From CAZLFA01 sp964558665 (GTDB taxonomy: Bacteria; Desulfobacterota; Syntrophia; Syntrophales; PHBD01), in assembly GCA_964558665.1 (NCBI GenBank), contig CAZLFA010000008.1, forward strand, positions 15,783-79,782: a DNA stretch of 64,000 nucleotides, read 5' to 3'. The translations under genes were made by a program, and so were the position numbers. The notes under the pieces were generated by a model. That model saw nothing but the letters and a program-made list of their open reading frames with translations. It was not told the origin of the DNA and ran no database searches. Each line of letters opens with the position of its first letter. Within the stretch, counting starts at the first letter, position 1. This document shows, piece by piece, positions 15,584 through 23,752 of this stretch.

Positions 15584-15613
15584 TTGACAGTTCCGCAGAA
15601 AATTAAATATAAT
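15584..15613 (+). promoter_or_regulatory. Strong sigma70-type promoter for the GpsA-like gene
   Basis: Perfect -35 TTGACA (15584-15589) and perfect -10 TATAAT (15608-15613) separated by 18 bases, 53 bases before ATG 15667. This separates the next gene from the trp operon. Confidence 0.75.
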
Positions 15614-15666
15614 AGAAAAATTGAATCTGACAAACAACTACTCGCAAGGCAGGGGATATAACTTTC

Positions 15667-16872
15667 ATGGCATTGGCGGATTTGGATACCAGCAGAATCG
15701 GGATCATCGGACCCGGCCGGTTAGGTACATCTTTTGCTTATAAGTTCGGCAGAGACAACAAGACAGTAACCATCTATTACCATGATGTCGGCGTATGCCG
15801 CGCCATCAATCAGGATCATCTCAACCCCATACACCTTACGCAGGATCTGGCAAAAAAGATAGGCAGTATCGATGACGTTCCACGGCTGGCGCCGAAAGTT
15901 TTTGCGACCAACGATCTCGAGCGGGTGATCTGTGACAATGATTTTATCGTTCTGGCAATTACCATGAACAGGCTTTCGGAATTTCTGAACTACCTGAAGC
16001 CTCTGCTGGAAAAGAAGACCGGGCATACATGTCTGGTCTCTCCCATCAAGGGCCTGACAGCCGATGAAATGACCAGGGAGCTTATGACGCCCTCCCAGCT
16101 CATCAACAACAATCTTTACAACATGAGACACAAATACGAAATCGTCTGTATCGGCGGTCCTTTCTTCGACACGGATATAGCGCTCGGCAATCCGGTTTGC
16201 GTCACCGTAGCGGGTAAAAAACGAGTATCAACTCTTATTAAGAACAATATCATCAAGTTCAACCGGAGGGAATTCAGTTCATATTATAACTTCGACATTG
16301 TAGGAGTTGAAGCGTGCGGTTCGCTTAAAAATATTGTAGCCAACATCAAGGGGCTTTCCGACTCTCTTGAATTGGGGAGTTCCATACCCGGAACAATTTT
16401 CGCCCGTTCAGGGGTGGAAGTGCGCTCACTCTCAAGATTGCTGGGAGGCAGTTTCCAGGCTTTTTTCAGCCAGGCCGGCGTGGGAGACATGTACGTGACG
16501 GTCTCCTCGGAGGCCAGCAAAAATTACCGCTATGGAAAATATTTTTATGAGCTTTTCACAGGCAATCCGATTGAAACGGATCTCAAGGTTCGTGAAAAAA
16601 TTGACGGGACACCCGAAGGGCCCAACACTATCCGCAACGTTTATAAATTTCTGGAAAAGAAAAACATGTACAGCCCTCTGTTTCACTGCGCATACAAGAT
16701 ATTCAACGAGGGGGGAACGAGGAACGACATAAGAGAAAAGATCATCCAGGCCTGCCAGTTTGACCGCCGGACCAAGGAGTATATCGGTCCCTTTTCCCGT
16801 CTGCTGTACCGCATTGCGCCCAATCTATGGTACCGCAGACATAAAGGCCTGATGGCCAATCTGGATATATGA
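15667..16872 (+). CDS. NAD-dependent glycerol-3-phosphate dehydrogenase family protein
   Basis: A 401-residue GpsA-like protein. The N-terminal Rossmann motif is G-I-I-G-P-G-R-L-G-T-S at about residues 13-23; S-P-I-K-G-L carries the equivalent of the catalytic-region Lys; G-V-E-A-C-G-S-L-K-N-I-V-A-N matches the substrate-binding C-G-[AS]-L-K-N motif; G-V-G-D-M-Y-V-T follows. It is about 65 residues longer than standard GpsA (330-340), with the extra length mostly in the C-terminal third and the tail (R-I-A-P-N-L-W-Y-R). It may make glycerol 3-phosphate for lipids or act on a related substrate. It has its own promoter and lies between two Trp-regulated units without an evident pathway link. 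Confidence 0.8.
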   Translation: MALADLDTSRIGIIGPGRLGTSFAYKFGRDNKTVTIYYHDVGVCRAINQDHLNPIHLTQDLAKKIGSIDDVPRLAPKVFATNDLERVICDNDFIVLAITMNRLSEFLNYLKPLLEKKTGHTCLVSPIKGLTADEMTRELMTPSQLINNNLYNMRHKYEIVCIGGPFFDTDIALGNPVCVTVAGKKRVSTLIKNNIIKFNRREFSSYYNFDIVGVEACGSLKNIVANIKGLSDSLELGSSIPGTIFARSGVEVRSLSRLLGGSFQAFFSQAGVGDMYVTVSSEASKNYRYGKYFYELFTGNPIETDLKVREKIDGTPEGPNTIRNVYKFLEKKNMYSPLFHCAYKIFNEGGTRNDIREKIIQACQFDRRTKEYIGPFSRLLYRIAPNLWYRRHKGLMANLDI

Positions 16873-16936
16873 AATATTGCTTGATTTTTTATTTCCGCTG
16901 TTATAGGGCTTAATCAGAAATTTACAGGGGAAGTTC

Positions 16937-17014
16937 ATGATTAGTTACCTCAAAACAGATCTTAATAACTGGTGGTGGCGCAGCATGCATATAGGGGAAC
17001 GTATGGCTGGATAG
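16937..17014 (+). CDS. trpB2 leader peptide (25 aa, WWW)
   Basis: ATG 16937 with AGGGG about eight bases upstream; three consecutive Trp codons at 16970-16978, again as N-W-W-W-R; stop TAG 17012-17014. A terminator hairpin follows at 17041. The Trp codon segment GTGG-CG-CAGC (16975-16984) can pair with GCTGCCAC (17014-17021), eight pairs around a two-base bulge, as a 1:2 stem, and CTGCC (17015-17019) can pair with GGCAG (17049-17053) as a 2:3 antiterminator. Too short for normal gene callers. Confidence 0.85.
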   Translation: MISYLKTDLNNWWWRSMHIGERMAG

Positions 17015-17040
17015 CTGCCACAAATTGATATCAAAGGAAT

Positions 17041-17076
17041 AAGCCGCGGGCAGTGAATAGCTACCGCGGCTTTTTA
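17041..17076 (+). terminator. trpB2 attenuator terminator
   Basis: Nine-bp stem AAGCCGCGG (17041-17049) with CCGCGGCTT (17064-17072) followed by TTTA; it lies between the WWW leader peptide and trpB2, so it is read as an attenuator rather than an end-of-gene terminator. Confidence 0.8.
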
Positions 17077-17131
17077 GTTGATAATAAAGATTGATCAGCA
17101 TCAGGAAAATAAAATGCAAAGGAGAGGAATT

Positions 17132-18490
17132 ATGGAACAAAGGAAATTCACGCTTGAGGATCGGGAAATACCAAGACAATGGTACAATATACTTGCGGAC
17201 ATGCCGACGCCCATGAGTCCGCCTCTTCATCCGGGCACGGGAAAGCCAGTGACTCCAGATGACCTGGCGGCCATCTTTCCGATGAACATCATTGAACAGG
17301 AAGTCAGCACACAGCGCTGGATAGACATTCCAGAACCTGTTCTGGAAAAATACCTCATGTGGCGTCCTTCTCCCTTGTATCGGGCCACAAATTTCGAAAA
17401 AATTCTGGATGCACCAGTCAAGATATATTACAAACATGAAGGTGTCAGCCCCGCCGGTTCACATAAGCCAAATGCCGCCATCGCCCAAGCTTACTATAAT
17501 AAGGTAGCAGGTGTAAAAAGACTGTCAACTGAGACAGGAGCCGGCCAGTGGGGCAGCGCCCTTGCCATGGCCTGCAAGATGTTCGATCTCGAATGCCGTG
17601 TCTTCATGGTGAAGGTCAGCTATGAACAGAAACCTTACCGGCGCTTGATGATGAAGACATGGGGGGCAGAATGCATATCCAGCCCCAGCAGCATGACGGA
17701 AGTCGGCAGACGTGTACTGGCAGAACATCCCGATTCGCCCGGCAGCCTCGGAATAGCCATCAGTGAAGCCATCGAGGACGCCGTTGTTCACAAAGGAAAG
17801 TATTCTCTGGGAAGCGTCCTCAACCATGTGCTTCTCTATCAGACCATCATCGGCCTTGAAGCTCAGAAGCAGATGGAAAAGGCCGGAGAGTATCCTGATG
17901 TGGTCATCGGCTGCGCCGGCGGCGGCAGCAACTTTGCCGGGATAGCTCTGCCGTTTGTCCGGGACAAGATCCATGGGAAAGACATAAAGATCATTGGTTC
18001 CGAACCCTCTTCATGCCCGACGATGACGAGAGGTCCTTTTGCTTATGACTTCGGCGATCTCGCGAAAACGACACCCCTGCTTGCCATGCATACACTGGGA
18101 CACGACTATGTCCCGGCACCCATACACGCCGGCGGCCTGAGATACCACGGCATGGCGCCGATCATAAGCCATCTGGTGAAGGAAAAGATTATCGAGGCAC
18201 GGTCATACAACCAGCTTGAAACATTTGAAGCCGGCGTCCAGTGGGCAAGGTTGGAAGGATTTATACCGGCGCCTGAGACCAACCACGCGATCGCCGCCGT
18301 TGTCGATGAAGCCAGGAAAGCAAAGGAAGAAGGAAAAGAAAAGACCATCCTCTTCAATTGGAGCGGACACGGTATTATAGACCTAACGGCTTACGACAGC
18401 TATCTCTCAGGACAACTTCCTCTCTATGAACTGCCCGATGAAGAAATAGTCAGGGCTCTTAAAGCTATTGAAGGTTTCCCGAAACCTTAG
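17132..18490 (+). CDS. trpB2: Tryptophan synthase beta-like protein TrpB2
   Basis: A 452-residue TrpB2, the form found beside or instead of TrpB1 in many archaea and bacteria; it uses PLP and works without tight TrpA binding, perhaps salvaging free indole or using phosphoserine. PLP lysine in S-P-A-G-S-H-K-P-N-A; S-T-E-T-G-A-G-Q-W-G-S-A-L and G-C-A-G-G-G-S-N-F-A-G follow. TrpB2 hallmarks include the N-terminal extension and R-x-x-P-L-Y-R-A. ATG 17132 has AAAGGAG (17118-17124); the upstream in-frame ATGs at 17078 and 17114 lack it. It stands apart from trpEGDCFBA but has its own Trp attenuator, direct evidence of a Trp-responsive role. Confidence 0.93.
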   Translation: MEQRKFTLEDREIPRQWYNILADMPTPMSPPLHPGTGKPVTPDDLAAIFPMNIIEQEVSTQRWIDIPEPVLEKYLMWRPSPLYRATNFEKILDAPVKIYYKHEGVSPAGSHKPNAAIAQAYYNKVAGVKRLSTETGAGQWGSALAMACKMFDLECRVFMVKVSYEQKPYRRLMMKTWGAECISSPSSMTEVGRRVLAEHPDSPGSLGIAISEAIEDAVVHKGKYSLGSVLNHVLLYQTIIGLEAQKQMEKAGEYPDVVIGCAGGGSNFAGIALPFVRDKIHGKDIKIIGSEPSSCPTMTRGPFAYDFGDLAKTTPLLAMHTLGHDYVPAPIHAGGLRYHGMAPIISHLVKEKIIEARSYNQLETFEAGVQWARLEGFIPAPETNHAIAAVVDEARKAKEEGKEKTILFNWSGHGIIDLTAYDSYLSGQLPLYELPDEEIVRALKAIEGFPKP

Positions 18491-18511
18491 AATCCATTAC
18501 AGAAAAAAAGA

Positions 18512-18550
18512 AAAAGGCCGCCTTCGGAGTACATCTGGAGACGGCCTTTT
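18512..18550 (+). terminator. Rho-independent terminator after trpB2
   Basis: Stem AAAAGGCCG (18512-18520) with CGGCCTTTT (18542-18550), further short CTTC/GGAG pairing inside. A-rich upstream and T-rich downstream arms mean it may act in both directions. Confidence 0.8.
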
Positions 18551-18573
18551 CAGTTATTCATCAACATCCGGTT

Positions 18574-18671
18574 TTAAAGACAGATTACGAAATAGAATGC
18601 ATAGGCACTTAAATAAGTGAACATTATCCTGGTCAAAGGGTATTATATCTTTATCGCATAATCCGGGTTAA
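18574..18671. repeat. MITE-like intergenic repeat, short copy (98 bp)
   Basis: Between the trpB2 terminator and the 3' end of metG. Bases 18601-18621 match, in reverse complement, 23321-23341 at 19 of 21 positions, and similarity continues through GGTCAAAG and to both ends (GATTACG on the left, TAATCCGGG-TTAA on the right). The ends form a degenerate inverted repeat. The longer copy at 23185-23365 has an additional central hairpin. No coding capacity. Confidence 0.65.
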
Positions 18672-18681
18672 AAACACGCCT

Positions 18682-18722
18682 GAATTCAGCATCCTTAAAA
18701 GATGCGGGGACGAGCTGAATTT
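18682..18722. repeat. Intergenic inverted repeat downstream of metG
   Basis: GAATTCAGC (18682-18690) faces GCTGAATT (18714-18721), with a nested GCATC...GATGC hairpin and another GGATGC just beyond. There is no T-tract on the plus strand; on the minus strand it follows the metG stop and could help end that transcript. Confidence 0.35.
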
Positions 18723-18766
18723 AGGATGCGCCGCGAGGTGCTGCCGACGCGGATTAGTGCAAATGT

Positions 18767-20668
18767 TTAACGGACTTTTGCCCCCGTTTTCGGTTCCTTG
18801 TCAAATCCTATCAGGCATAAGCCGCTCTCCGCATCCGTCGCCAAAAGCATGCCGCGGGACTCAACGCCCATCAGCTTCGTCGGCTTTAGATTCGCTACAA
18901 TCACGATGCTTTTGCCGACAAGCTCTTCAGGTTTATAGTTTTGGGCGATACCGGCGACAATCTGACGCTCTTCGCCGATATCGATCTTCAGCTTTATGAG
19001 TTTATTCGATTTGGGCACCTGTTCAGCCTCTAATATCTTCGCAACCCGCAGGTCAATCTTCTCAAACTCGTCGTATGTGATTTCCGGCTTAACTGGCAGA
19101 AAGTCTGTTTTCTTCTCCACCGGCGGCACCTCCTTTTTTATTTCTATCCGCGGGAAAAGCGCATCCGCTTTCCTAAGCTCCAGACCGGCCTGCAGCCCTC
19201 CCCATTTTCTGATGGAATTTAAATTCTGTTTTTCCTGTTCCTTTATCCCCAACTGCAAAAAGATCTTTTCCGCCGAACCCGGCATAAACGGCGTTATGAA
19301 AACGGCGATAACCCGCAGTGACTCCAGCAGATGATAGATGACCGCATCCAGTTTCGCCTTGTTGGCCGGGTCCTTCGCGAGGTTCCACGGTTCCTGGGAG
19401 ACAATGTATTTGTTGGCGGCGTTGATGAACTCCCATACGGCAATCAGTACTTTATGCAGAGACATATCCCTGAAACCGGCTTCCACTTCGGCAAGGGCAT
19501 TGCGAGATGTCTCCAGAAGAGCGCCCTCTCCTTCAGCCGGTTCCTGACATGCCGGAACCTTTCCCCCGCAGTATTTCATAGCCATGGTCAGGCTGCGGCT
19601 GACCAGATTACCCAGATCATTGGCCAGATCCGAATTTACTCTCTGTACGAACGAATCCTCACTGAAAGTCGAATCAAGACCGAATACCATATCCCTGAGC
19701 AGGAAATACCGGAAAGCGTCAAGCCCGTACTTATCCTTCAGGTCCAGCGGTTTTATCACGTTGCCGAGACTCTTGGACATCTTGCTCTGGTCCACATTCC
19801 AGTAACCATGGACATTGAGATGCCTGTAAGGTTCGATACCAGAGGCCTTCAGCATTGTCGGCCAGTAAATGCCGTGCGGCTTGAGAATATCTTTGGCGAT
19901 GAGATGCTGGGAAACCGGCCAGAAGGTCTTGAAATTCACATCATCCGGATATCCGATGCCGGTAATGTAATTAATCAGGGCGTCAAACCAGACATAGGTT
20001 ACATACTGGTCATCGAAGGGCAGAGTAATGCCCCATGTCAGCCTGGTTTTAGGTCTCGAAATGCAAAGATCCTCCAGAGGCTCTCGCAGAAAGGCAAGCA
20101 CTTCGTTTCTGTATCTTTCCGGCCTGATAAAATCCGGATTGTCCTTTATATATTGAATAAGCCAGTCCTGATATTTGCCCATCCGGAAAAAATAGTTACT
20201 CTCCTTCCGGTGCTCCGGAGTGGTCTGATGATCGGGGCATTTACCGTCCACCAGCTCTTTCTCTGTATAGAAACGTTCACAACCGACGCAATAGAAACCT
20301 TCATAATGGCCGAAATAGATATCGCCCGCATCATAAACCTTCTGCAGTATGCCAGATACGGTCTCGACATGATTGCGGTCGGTCGTGCGGATGAAATAGT
20401 CGTTGGTAACGCAAAGCTCCGGCCACAAAGTCCGAAACTGCTCGCTGATGCGATCCGTGTACTCCTGTGGCGACACTCCGGCCTTGGCTGCCGCCTCGGC
20501 TATCTTGTCGCCGTGTTCATCAGTCCCGGTAAGAAAAAATGTCTTATATCCGTTTAACCGGTAGTACCTCGCCAGCACGTCAGCTACAATAGTTGTATAA
20601 GCATGACCAATGTGGGGCGACGCATTTACATAGTATATCGGCGTTGTAATATAGTAGGCGTTATCCAT
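18767..20668 (-). CDS. metG: Methionyl-tRNA synthetase
   Basis: MetRS, 633 residues from ATG 20668 (AAAGGG seven bases upstream; the 11-residue longer start at 20701 lacks a ribosome site). Class I signatures: H-I-G-H near residue 20 and K-M-S-K-S around residue 297. A C-x2-C / C-x2-H zinc knuckle lies in the connective insert (C-V-G-C...C-P-D-H). The C-terminal ~110 residues form the EMAP/Trbp-like tRNA-binding domain (D-L-R-V-A-K-I and G-I-A-Q-N-Y), which gives dimerisation and tRNA affinity. Last gene of the minus-strand run tmk-holB-ricT-metG. Confidence 0.96.
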   Translation of the reverse strand: MDNAYYITTPIYYVNASPHIGHAYTTIVADVLARYYRLNGYKTFFLTGTDEHGDKIAEAAAKAGVSPQEYTDRISEQFRTLWPELCVTNDYFIRTTDRNHVETVSGILQKVYDAGDIYFGHYEGFYCVGCERFYTEKELVDGKCPDHQTTPEHRKESNYFFRMGKYQDWLIQYIKDNPDFIRPERYRNEVLAFLREPLEDLCISRPKTRLTWGITLPFDDQYVTYVWFDALINYITGIGYPDDVNFKTFWPVSQHLIAKDILKPHGIYWPTMLKASGIEPYRHLNVHGYWNVDQSKMSKSLGNVIKPLDLKDKYGLDAFRYFLLRDMVFGLDSTFSEDSFVQRVNSDLANDLGNLVSRSLTMAMKYCGGKVPACQEPAEGEGALLETSRNALAEVEAGFRDMSLHKVLIAVWEFINAANKYIVSQEPWNLAKDPANKAKLDAVIYHLLESLRVIAVFITPFMPGSAEKIFLQLGIKEQEKQNLNSIRKWGGLQAGLELRKADALFPRIEIKKEVPPVEKKTDFLPVKPEITYDEFEKIDLRVAKILEAEQVPKSNKLIKLKIDIGEERQIVAGIAQNYKPEELVGKSIVIVANLKPTKLMGVESRGMLLATDAESGLCLIGFDKEPKTGAKVR

Positions 20669-20730
20669 TTCAAACCCTTTCTCGACTCCTGTCTTATCCA
20701 TTAAAATGCGATCTGATTCCGGGCATCCGT

Positions 20731-21519
20731 TTACTGCTCATCAACCTTGATAATAACTTCCTTGCCGTCCTCCATCTCCACGGCGATTTCGCCTTTCAGA
20801 ACGTTTTGCCTGAGAACCTTTCCTTTCCCGCTCGCCGTCTGGATTGTCTTGCCGCATTTCGGCATGTTTTTCTTCATATCCGCATAACAGTCATATTCAA
20901 AAGCCAGACAGCACATGAGACGCCCGCACAACCCCGAGATCTTTTCAGGGTTCAGCGACATGCTCTGTTCTTTGGCCATTTTTACGGAAACCCTGTCGAG
21001 ATTGTGCAACAGACTGGCGCAACACACCTCTCTGCCGCACACGGCCAGCCCCTTTATCATCCGTGCTTCGTGGCGCGCGCCTATCTGCCGCAGCTCTATT
21101 CTTGTCTTGTATTTCTGCACCAGATCCTTGACAAGTTCCCGGAAATCAACACGGTTGTCAGCCGTAAAATAAAAGATAACCTTGCTTCTGTCAAAAAGAC
21201 TTTCGACATCAACAAGCTTCATGGGAAGAGACCGCTCATTGATACGCCCTTCACAGAAAGCCCGCATCTCGTCTTCCTGACGGTGAATGTCTTCCCGTGC
21301 ATTCAGGTCGGCTTCGGAGGCAATCCGTACAACGTCTTTAAGGCCGGCGGGGAGAATGTCCTCCTCTACGGGGTGCACTTCTGTTGCCGTAGTGCCCAAT
21401 GCCATGCCGCTTTCTGTATCGACGATGACCGGTATATTTTTTTTCAAGTCCAGATCGGCGGCATGAAAATTATAAATCTTGCCTTCTTTTTTGAATCTTA
21501 CACCCACGATGTTCTTCAA
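20731..21519 (-). CDS. ricT: PSP1 domain protein, RicT/YaaT-like
   Basis: A 262-residue PSP1 protein. The C-terminal half has the conserved cysteine set C-G-R-E-V-C-C, S-G-L-C-G-R-L-M-C-C-L and P-K-C-G, matching the Fe-S cluster cysteines of Bacillus YaaT (RicT). In Bacillus, RicT works with RicA and RicF on RNase Y-dependent mRNA maturation and biofilm or sporulation signalling; in proteobacteria the role is unknown. Neighbourhood holB-ricT-metG is the widely conserved one. No RicA or RicF gene is visible here, so the Bacillus complex cannot be assumed. Confidence 0.85.
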   Translation of the reverse strand: MKNIVGVRFKKEGKIYNFHAADLDLKKNIPVIVDTESGMALGTTATEVHPVEEDILPAGLKDVVRIASEADLNAREDIHRQEDEMRAFCEGRINERSLPMKLVDVESLFDRSKVIFYFTADNRVDFRELVKDLVQKYKTRIELRQIGARHEARMIKGLAVCGREVCCASLLHNLDRVSVKMAKEQSMSLNPEKISGLCGRLMCCLAFEYDCYADMKKNMPKCGKTIQTASGKGKVLRQNVLKGEIAVEMEDGKEVIIKVDEQ

Positions 21520-21522
21520 TGT

Positions 21523-22515
21523 CTACCCCTCCGCGTTGCCCTGGTATCCCATCCTGAGAGCCATGGCTTCCAGAGCAAGCGCCTTATTCACATTCTGTTC
21601 TATAGCTTTCAGAGTGGCCTCGACAATTTTCATGTTTTTCAAAACAGATTGTCCATTCATTCTCAGAGCCACCGTACGAATAGTTTCCCACCTGTCCTGA
21701 TTGATCAGCAGCCCCGTGTCTTCCGTTTCTTTAAAAACCAGGACATCCCTGTAACATCCTTTTAAGATATCCAGCTTCTTCATTACACCACTTTTATCTT
21801 TACCGAAATTATCGGCAAATGACAAGATGCTCACTGGATCATTGGCAAGTATATTTTCAAGTTCTGTCAGCATCTCGTTTCTCATGTCGATATACGATTC
21901 CTTGGTCATTTCCTGAGCTCTGCCGATGCTCCCGCCGGAGGAAGATGCCAGCAGATTCGCCGAACTATCATCCAGGGACATCCTTTCTTTAAGAAAAGAC
22001 GCTATCAAGACGACAGGCAAAGGATTAAACCGAACATGCTGACACCTTGACAGAATTGTCATCGGCAGCATATGCGGGCGGGACGTCAGCAAGATCATGT
22101 TGTTTGAGGGAGAAGGTTCTTCAAGGGTCTTCAGCAGGGCATTTGCCGCCTCGATATTCATCCTGTCGGCTTCCACCACTAAAATGATTCTTCTGCCGCC
22201 CCCGAAGGGCTTGAAGGTCATTCTTTCCTGAAGGTCGCGTATATCTTTGATTCTTATGAACTGTCCGTCAGCCTTAACAGTTATGATATCGGGGTGATTG
22301 CCGTGTATTGCCTTCACACATGACGGGCATTGGTCACAGGCATCCGTTCCTTTTTGCCGGCAGTTCAGAGCGCGCGCAAAATGACTTGCGGTTGTATGCT
22401 TGCCGACACCCGGCATACCATAAAACAGGTAAGCATGGGGGATGCGATTGTTCTCAATGACACTCTTCAGAATCGCGATCTGCTTCTCATGTCCGAAGAT
22501 TTCATTGAACGACAT
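21523..22515 (-). CDS. holB: DNA polymerase III delta' subunit
   Basis: HolB, 330 residues, part of the clamp loader of the replicative polymerase. AAA+ motifs: P-loop G-M-P-G-V-G-K-H-T (about residues 34-42), a zinc module C-R-Q-K...C-D-Q-C-P-S-C, sensor region L-K-T-L-E-E-P-S and S-R-C-Q. Ends three bases before ricT and starts three bases after tmk, in the conserved tmk-holB order. As in other delta' proteins, ATP hydrolysis is not certain: the P-loop ends K-H-T rather than K-T-T or K-T-S. Confidence 0.93.
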   Translation of the reverse strand: MSFNEIFGHEKQIAILKSVIENNRIPHAYLFYGMPGVGKHTTASHFARALNCRQKGTDACDQCPSCVKAIHGNHPDIITVKADGQFIRIKDIRDLQERMTFKPFGGGRRIILVVEADRMNIEAANALLKTLEEPSPSNNMILLTSRPHMLPMTILSRCQHVRFNPLPVVLIASFLKERMSLDDSSANLLASSSGGSIGRAQEMTKESYIDMRNEMLTELENILANDPVSILSFADNFGKDKSGVMKKLDILKGCYRDVLVFKETEDTGLLINQDRWETIRTVALRMNGQSVLKNMKIVEATLKAIEQNVNKALALEAMALRMGYQGNAEG

Positions 22516-22518
22516 AAA

Positions 22519-23154
22519 TCAATCCTGTTTTGTCAGAATCCTGATTACCTGTTGATGGATGTGAGATACATCTCCGGCAGCATCTACTATCCGGAAACGT
22601 CCGGGCTCTTCCTTTGCCAGTTGAAGGTAGCCGTATCTAACTCTCTTGTGAAACTCCATTTCTTCATGTTCGAAGCGATCTTCCGGCATGGAATCCTTTA
22701 CACCGGCTATTCTCTGCATAGCTCTGCCCAATCCTGTTTCCACAGGCAGGTCGAAAAGCATAGTCATATCCGGCCTGCATCCCGCAGATGTGAACAGATT
22801 GGCTTTTTCCAGAAATCCCCTGTCTATGCCTCGCCCGAATCCCTGATAGGCAATCGTGGCATCAGCATAACGGTCACAGAGAACAAGGCAATCGTTTTTT
22901 AATGCCGGCAGTATGACATCATTTACATGCTGCGCCCTGGCAGCCAGAAAAAGAAGCAGTTCCGATTCCCTGGAGATGCTGAAATCAGAACGGTTCAAAA
23001 GCATCTCCCTTATCTTCCTGCCCATGGGAGTTCCGCCGGGTTCTTCCGTCATCACGAATTTAATGCCGCGCCGGCTCAGATAATCGGCAGCCAATCTTAT
23101 CTGGGTTGTCTTTCCGCAACCTTCAATACCTTCAAATGTGACAAATAAACCCAT
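22519..23154 (-). CDS. tmk: Thymidylate kinase
   Basis: Tmk, 211 residues, phosphorylates dTMP to dTDP. P-loop F-E-G-I-E-G-C-G-K-T-T-Q, the E-P-G-G-T-P substrate motif, D-R-Y-A-D-A-T-I-A-Y-Q-G (the D-R-[YF/H] catalytic motif) and a basic lid. First gene of the four-gene run; a MITE-like repeat lies 30 bases upstream, so its promoter must sit inside or beside that repeat. Confidence 0.95.
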   Translation of the reverse strand: MGLFVTFEGIEGCGKTTQIRLAADYLSRRGIKFVMTEEPGGTPMGRKIREMLLNRSDFSISRESELLLFLAARAQHVNDVILPALKNDCLVLCDRYADATIAYQGFGRGIDRGFLEKANLFTSAGCRPDMTMLFDLPVETGLGRAMQRIAGVKDSMPEDRFEHEEMEFHKRVRYGYLQLAKEEPGRFRIVDAAGDVSHIHQQVIRILTKQD

Positions 23155-23184
23155 AAGCGATGCCGGTCATTTCATTGTTTCTTT

Positions 23185-23365
23185 TTAATCCCGGATTACA
23201 CGATAAAAAAGAGTTATATTCTTTGGCTCCCCGGTCAAAGAGACTTTCCGCGGCTCAGAATATTTTTCACAAGAAAAATATTTGATTCGCCGCTTGAAAA
23301 CCTCTTTGACCGGGATATTATTCACTTATCTGAGTGCCTATACGTTCTTGCGTAATCCGGGTTAA
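23185..23365. repeat. MITE-like intergenic repeat with central hairpin, long copy (181 bp)
   Basis: Fills most of the 326-base gap between tmk and the ferredoxin gene. Ends form an inverted repeat (TTAATCCCGGATTAC on the left; GTAATCCGGGTTAA on the right). Inside, CCCGGTCAAAGAG (23230-23242) pairs perfectly with CTCTTTGACCGGG (23302-23314), enclosing GCGGC/GCCGC and AATATTTTT/AAAAATATT arms, a long cruciform-like hairpin. Flanks match the 18574-18671 copy in reverse orientation. No ORF. Confidence 0.65.
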
Positions 23366-23480
23366 GATTCATACGGTTTTTTCTATGCCACATTATACAG
23401 AATCAATACAAATGATAAGAGGGGAAAGCTCCCCAGCATACTGGTCGTTTTCCCCTCCGGGTTTCAATTATCAAACGATT

Positions 23481-23660
23481 CTACTTTTCTTCCCCAGGAA
23501 TAATGGCCTCTACAGGGCATTGATCTGCGCAGGAACCGCAATCGGTACAAAGCTTTGCATCAATAATATATTTATCTTCTCCCTCACTGATTGCTTCCAC
23601 GGGGCATTCATCCTCGCACGAACCACAAGCAATACAATCGTCTGTAATCACATATGCCAT
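23481..23660 (-). CDS. 2[4Fe-4S] ferredoxin
   Basis: A 59-residue bacterial-type ferredoxin with two classical C-x2-C-x2-C-x3-C-P motifs (C-I-A-C-G-S-C-E-D-E-C-P and C-T-D-C-G-S-C-A-D-Q-C-P), each binding a 4Fe-4S cluster. ATG 23660 has GGAGG about seven bases upstream; a 13-residue longer start is unlikely. It is a low-potential electron carrier typical of anaerobes. The near-identical halves show the internal gene duplication of this family. It follows an Fe-S assembly gene. Confidence 0.93.
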   Translation of the reverse strand: MAYVITDDCIACGSCEDECPVEAISEGEDKYIIDAKLCTDCGSCADQCPVEAIIPGEEK

Positions 23661-23752
23661 TTTTTCGTCCTCCACTGTTATGGTATTAGGGCTCTGCAAA
23701 AAAGCCCTTTAATGATCCTGATAAAGATTATACAGATATTATGCTTTTAAAA

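Noticed and set aside
16877..16907. Promoter for the trpB2 leader (TTGCTT / TATAGG)
   Set aside because: A promoter is expected here but the boxes are weak and the spacing (19, or 15 with TTGATT) is poor; not listed as a feature.
19331..20557. 408-residue open frame on the plus strand
   Set aside because: Entirely antisense to metG, no ribosome site or domain; the metG frame has all class I signatures.
20806..21765. 319-residue open frame on the plus strand
   Set aside because: Antisense to ricT and holB, both of which are clear.
23700..23726. Terminator between the NifU-like and ferredoxin genes
   Set aside because: A six-pair AGGGCT/AGCCCT hairpin exists but there is no T-tract after it on the minus strand.
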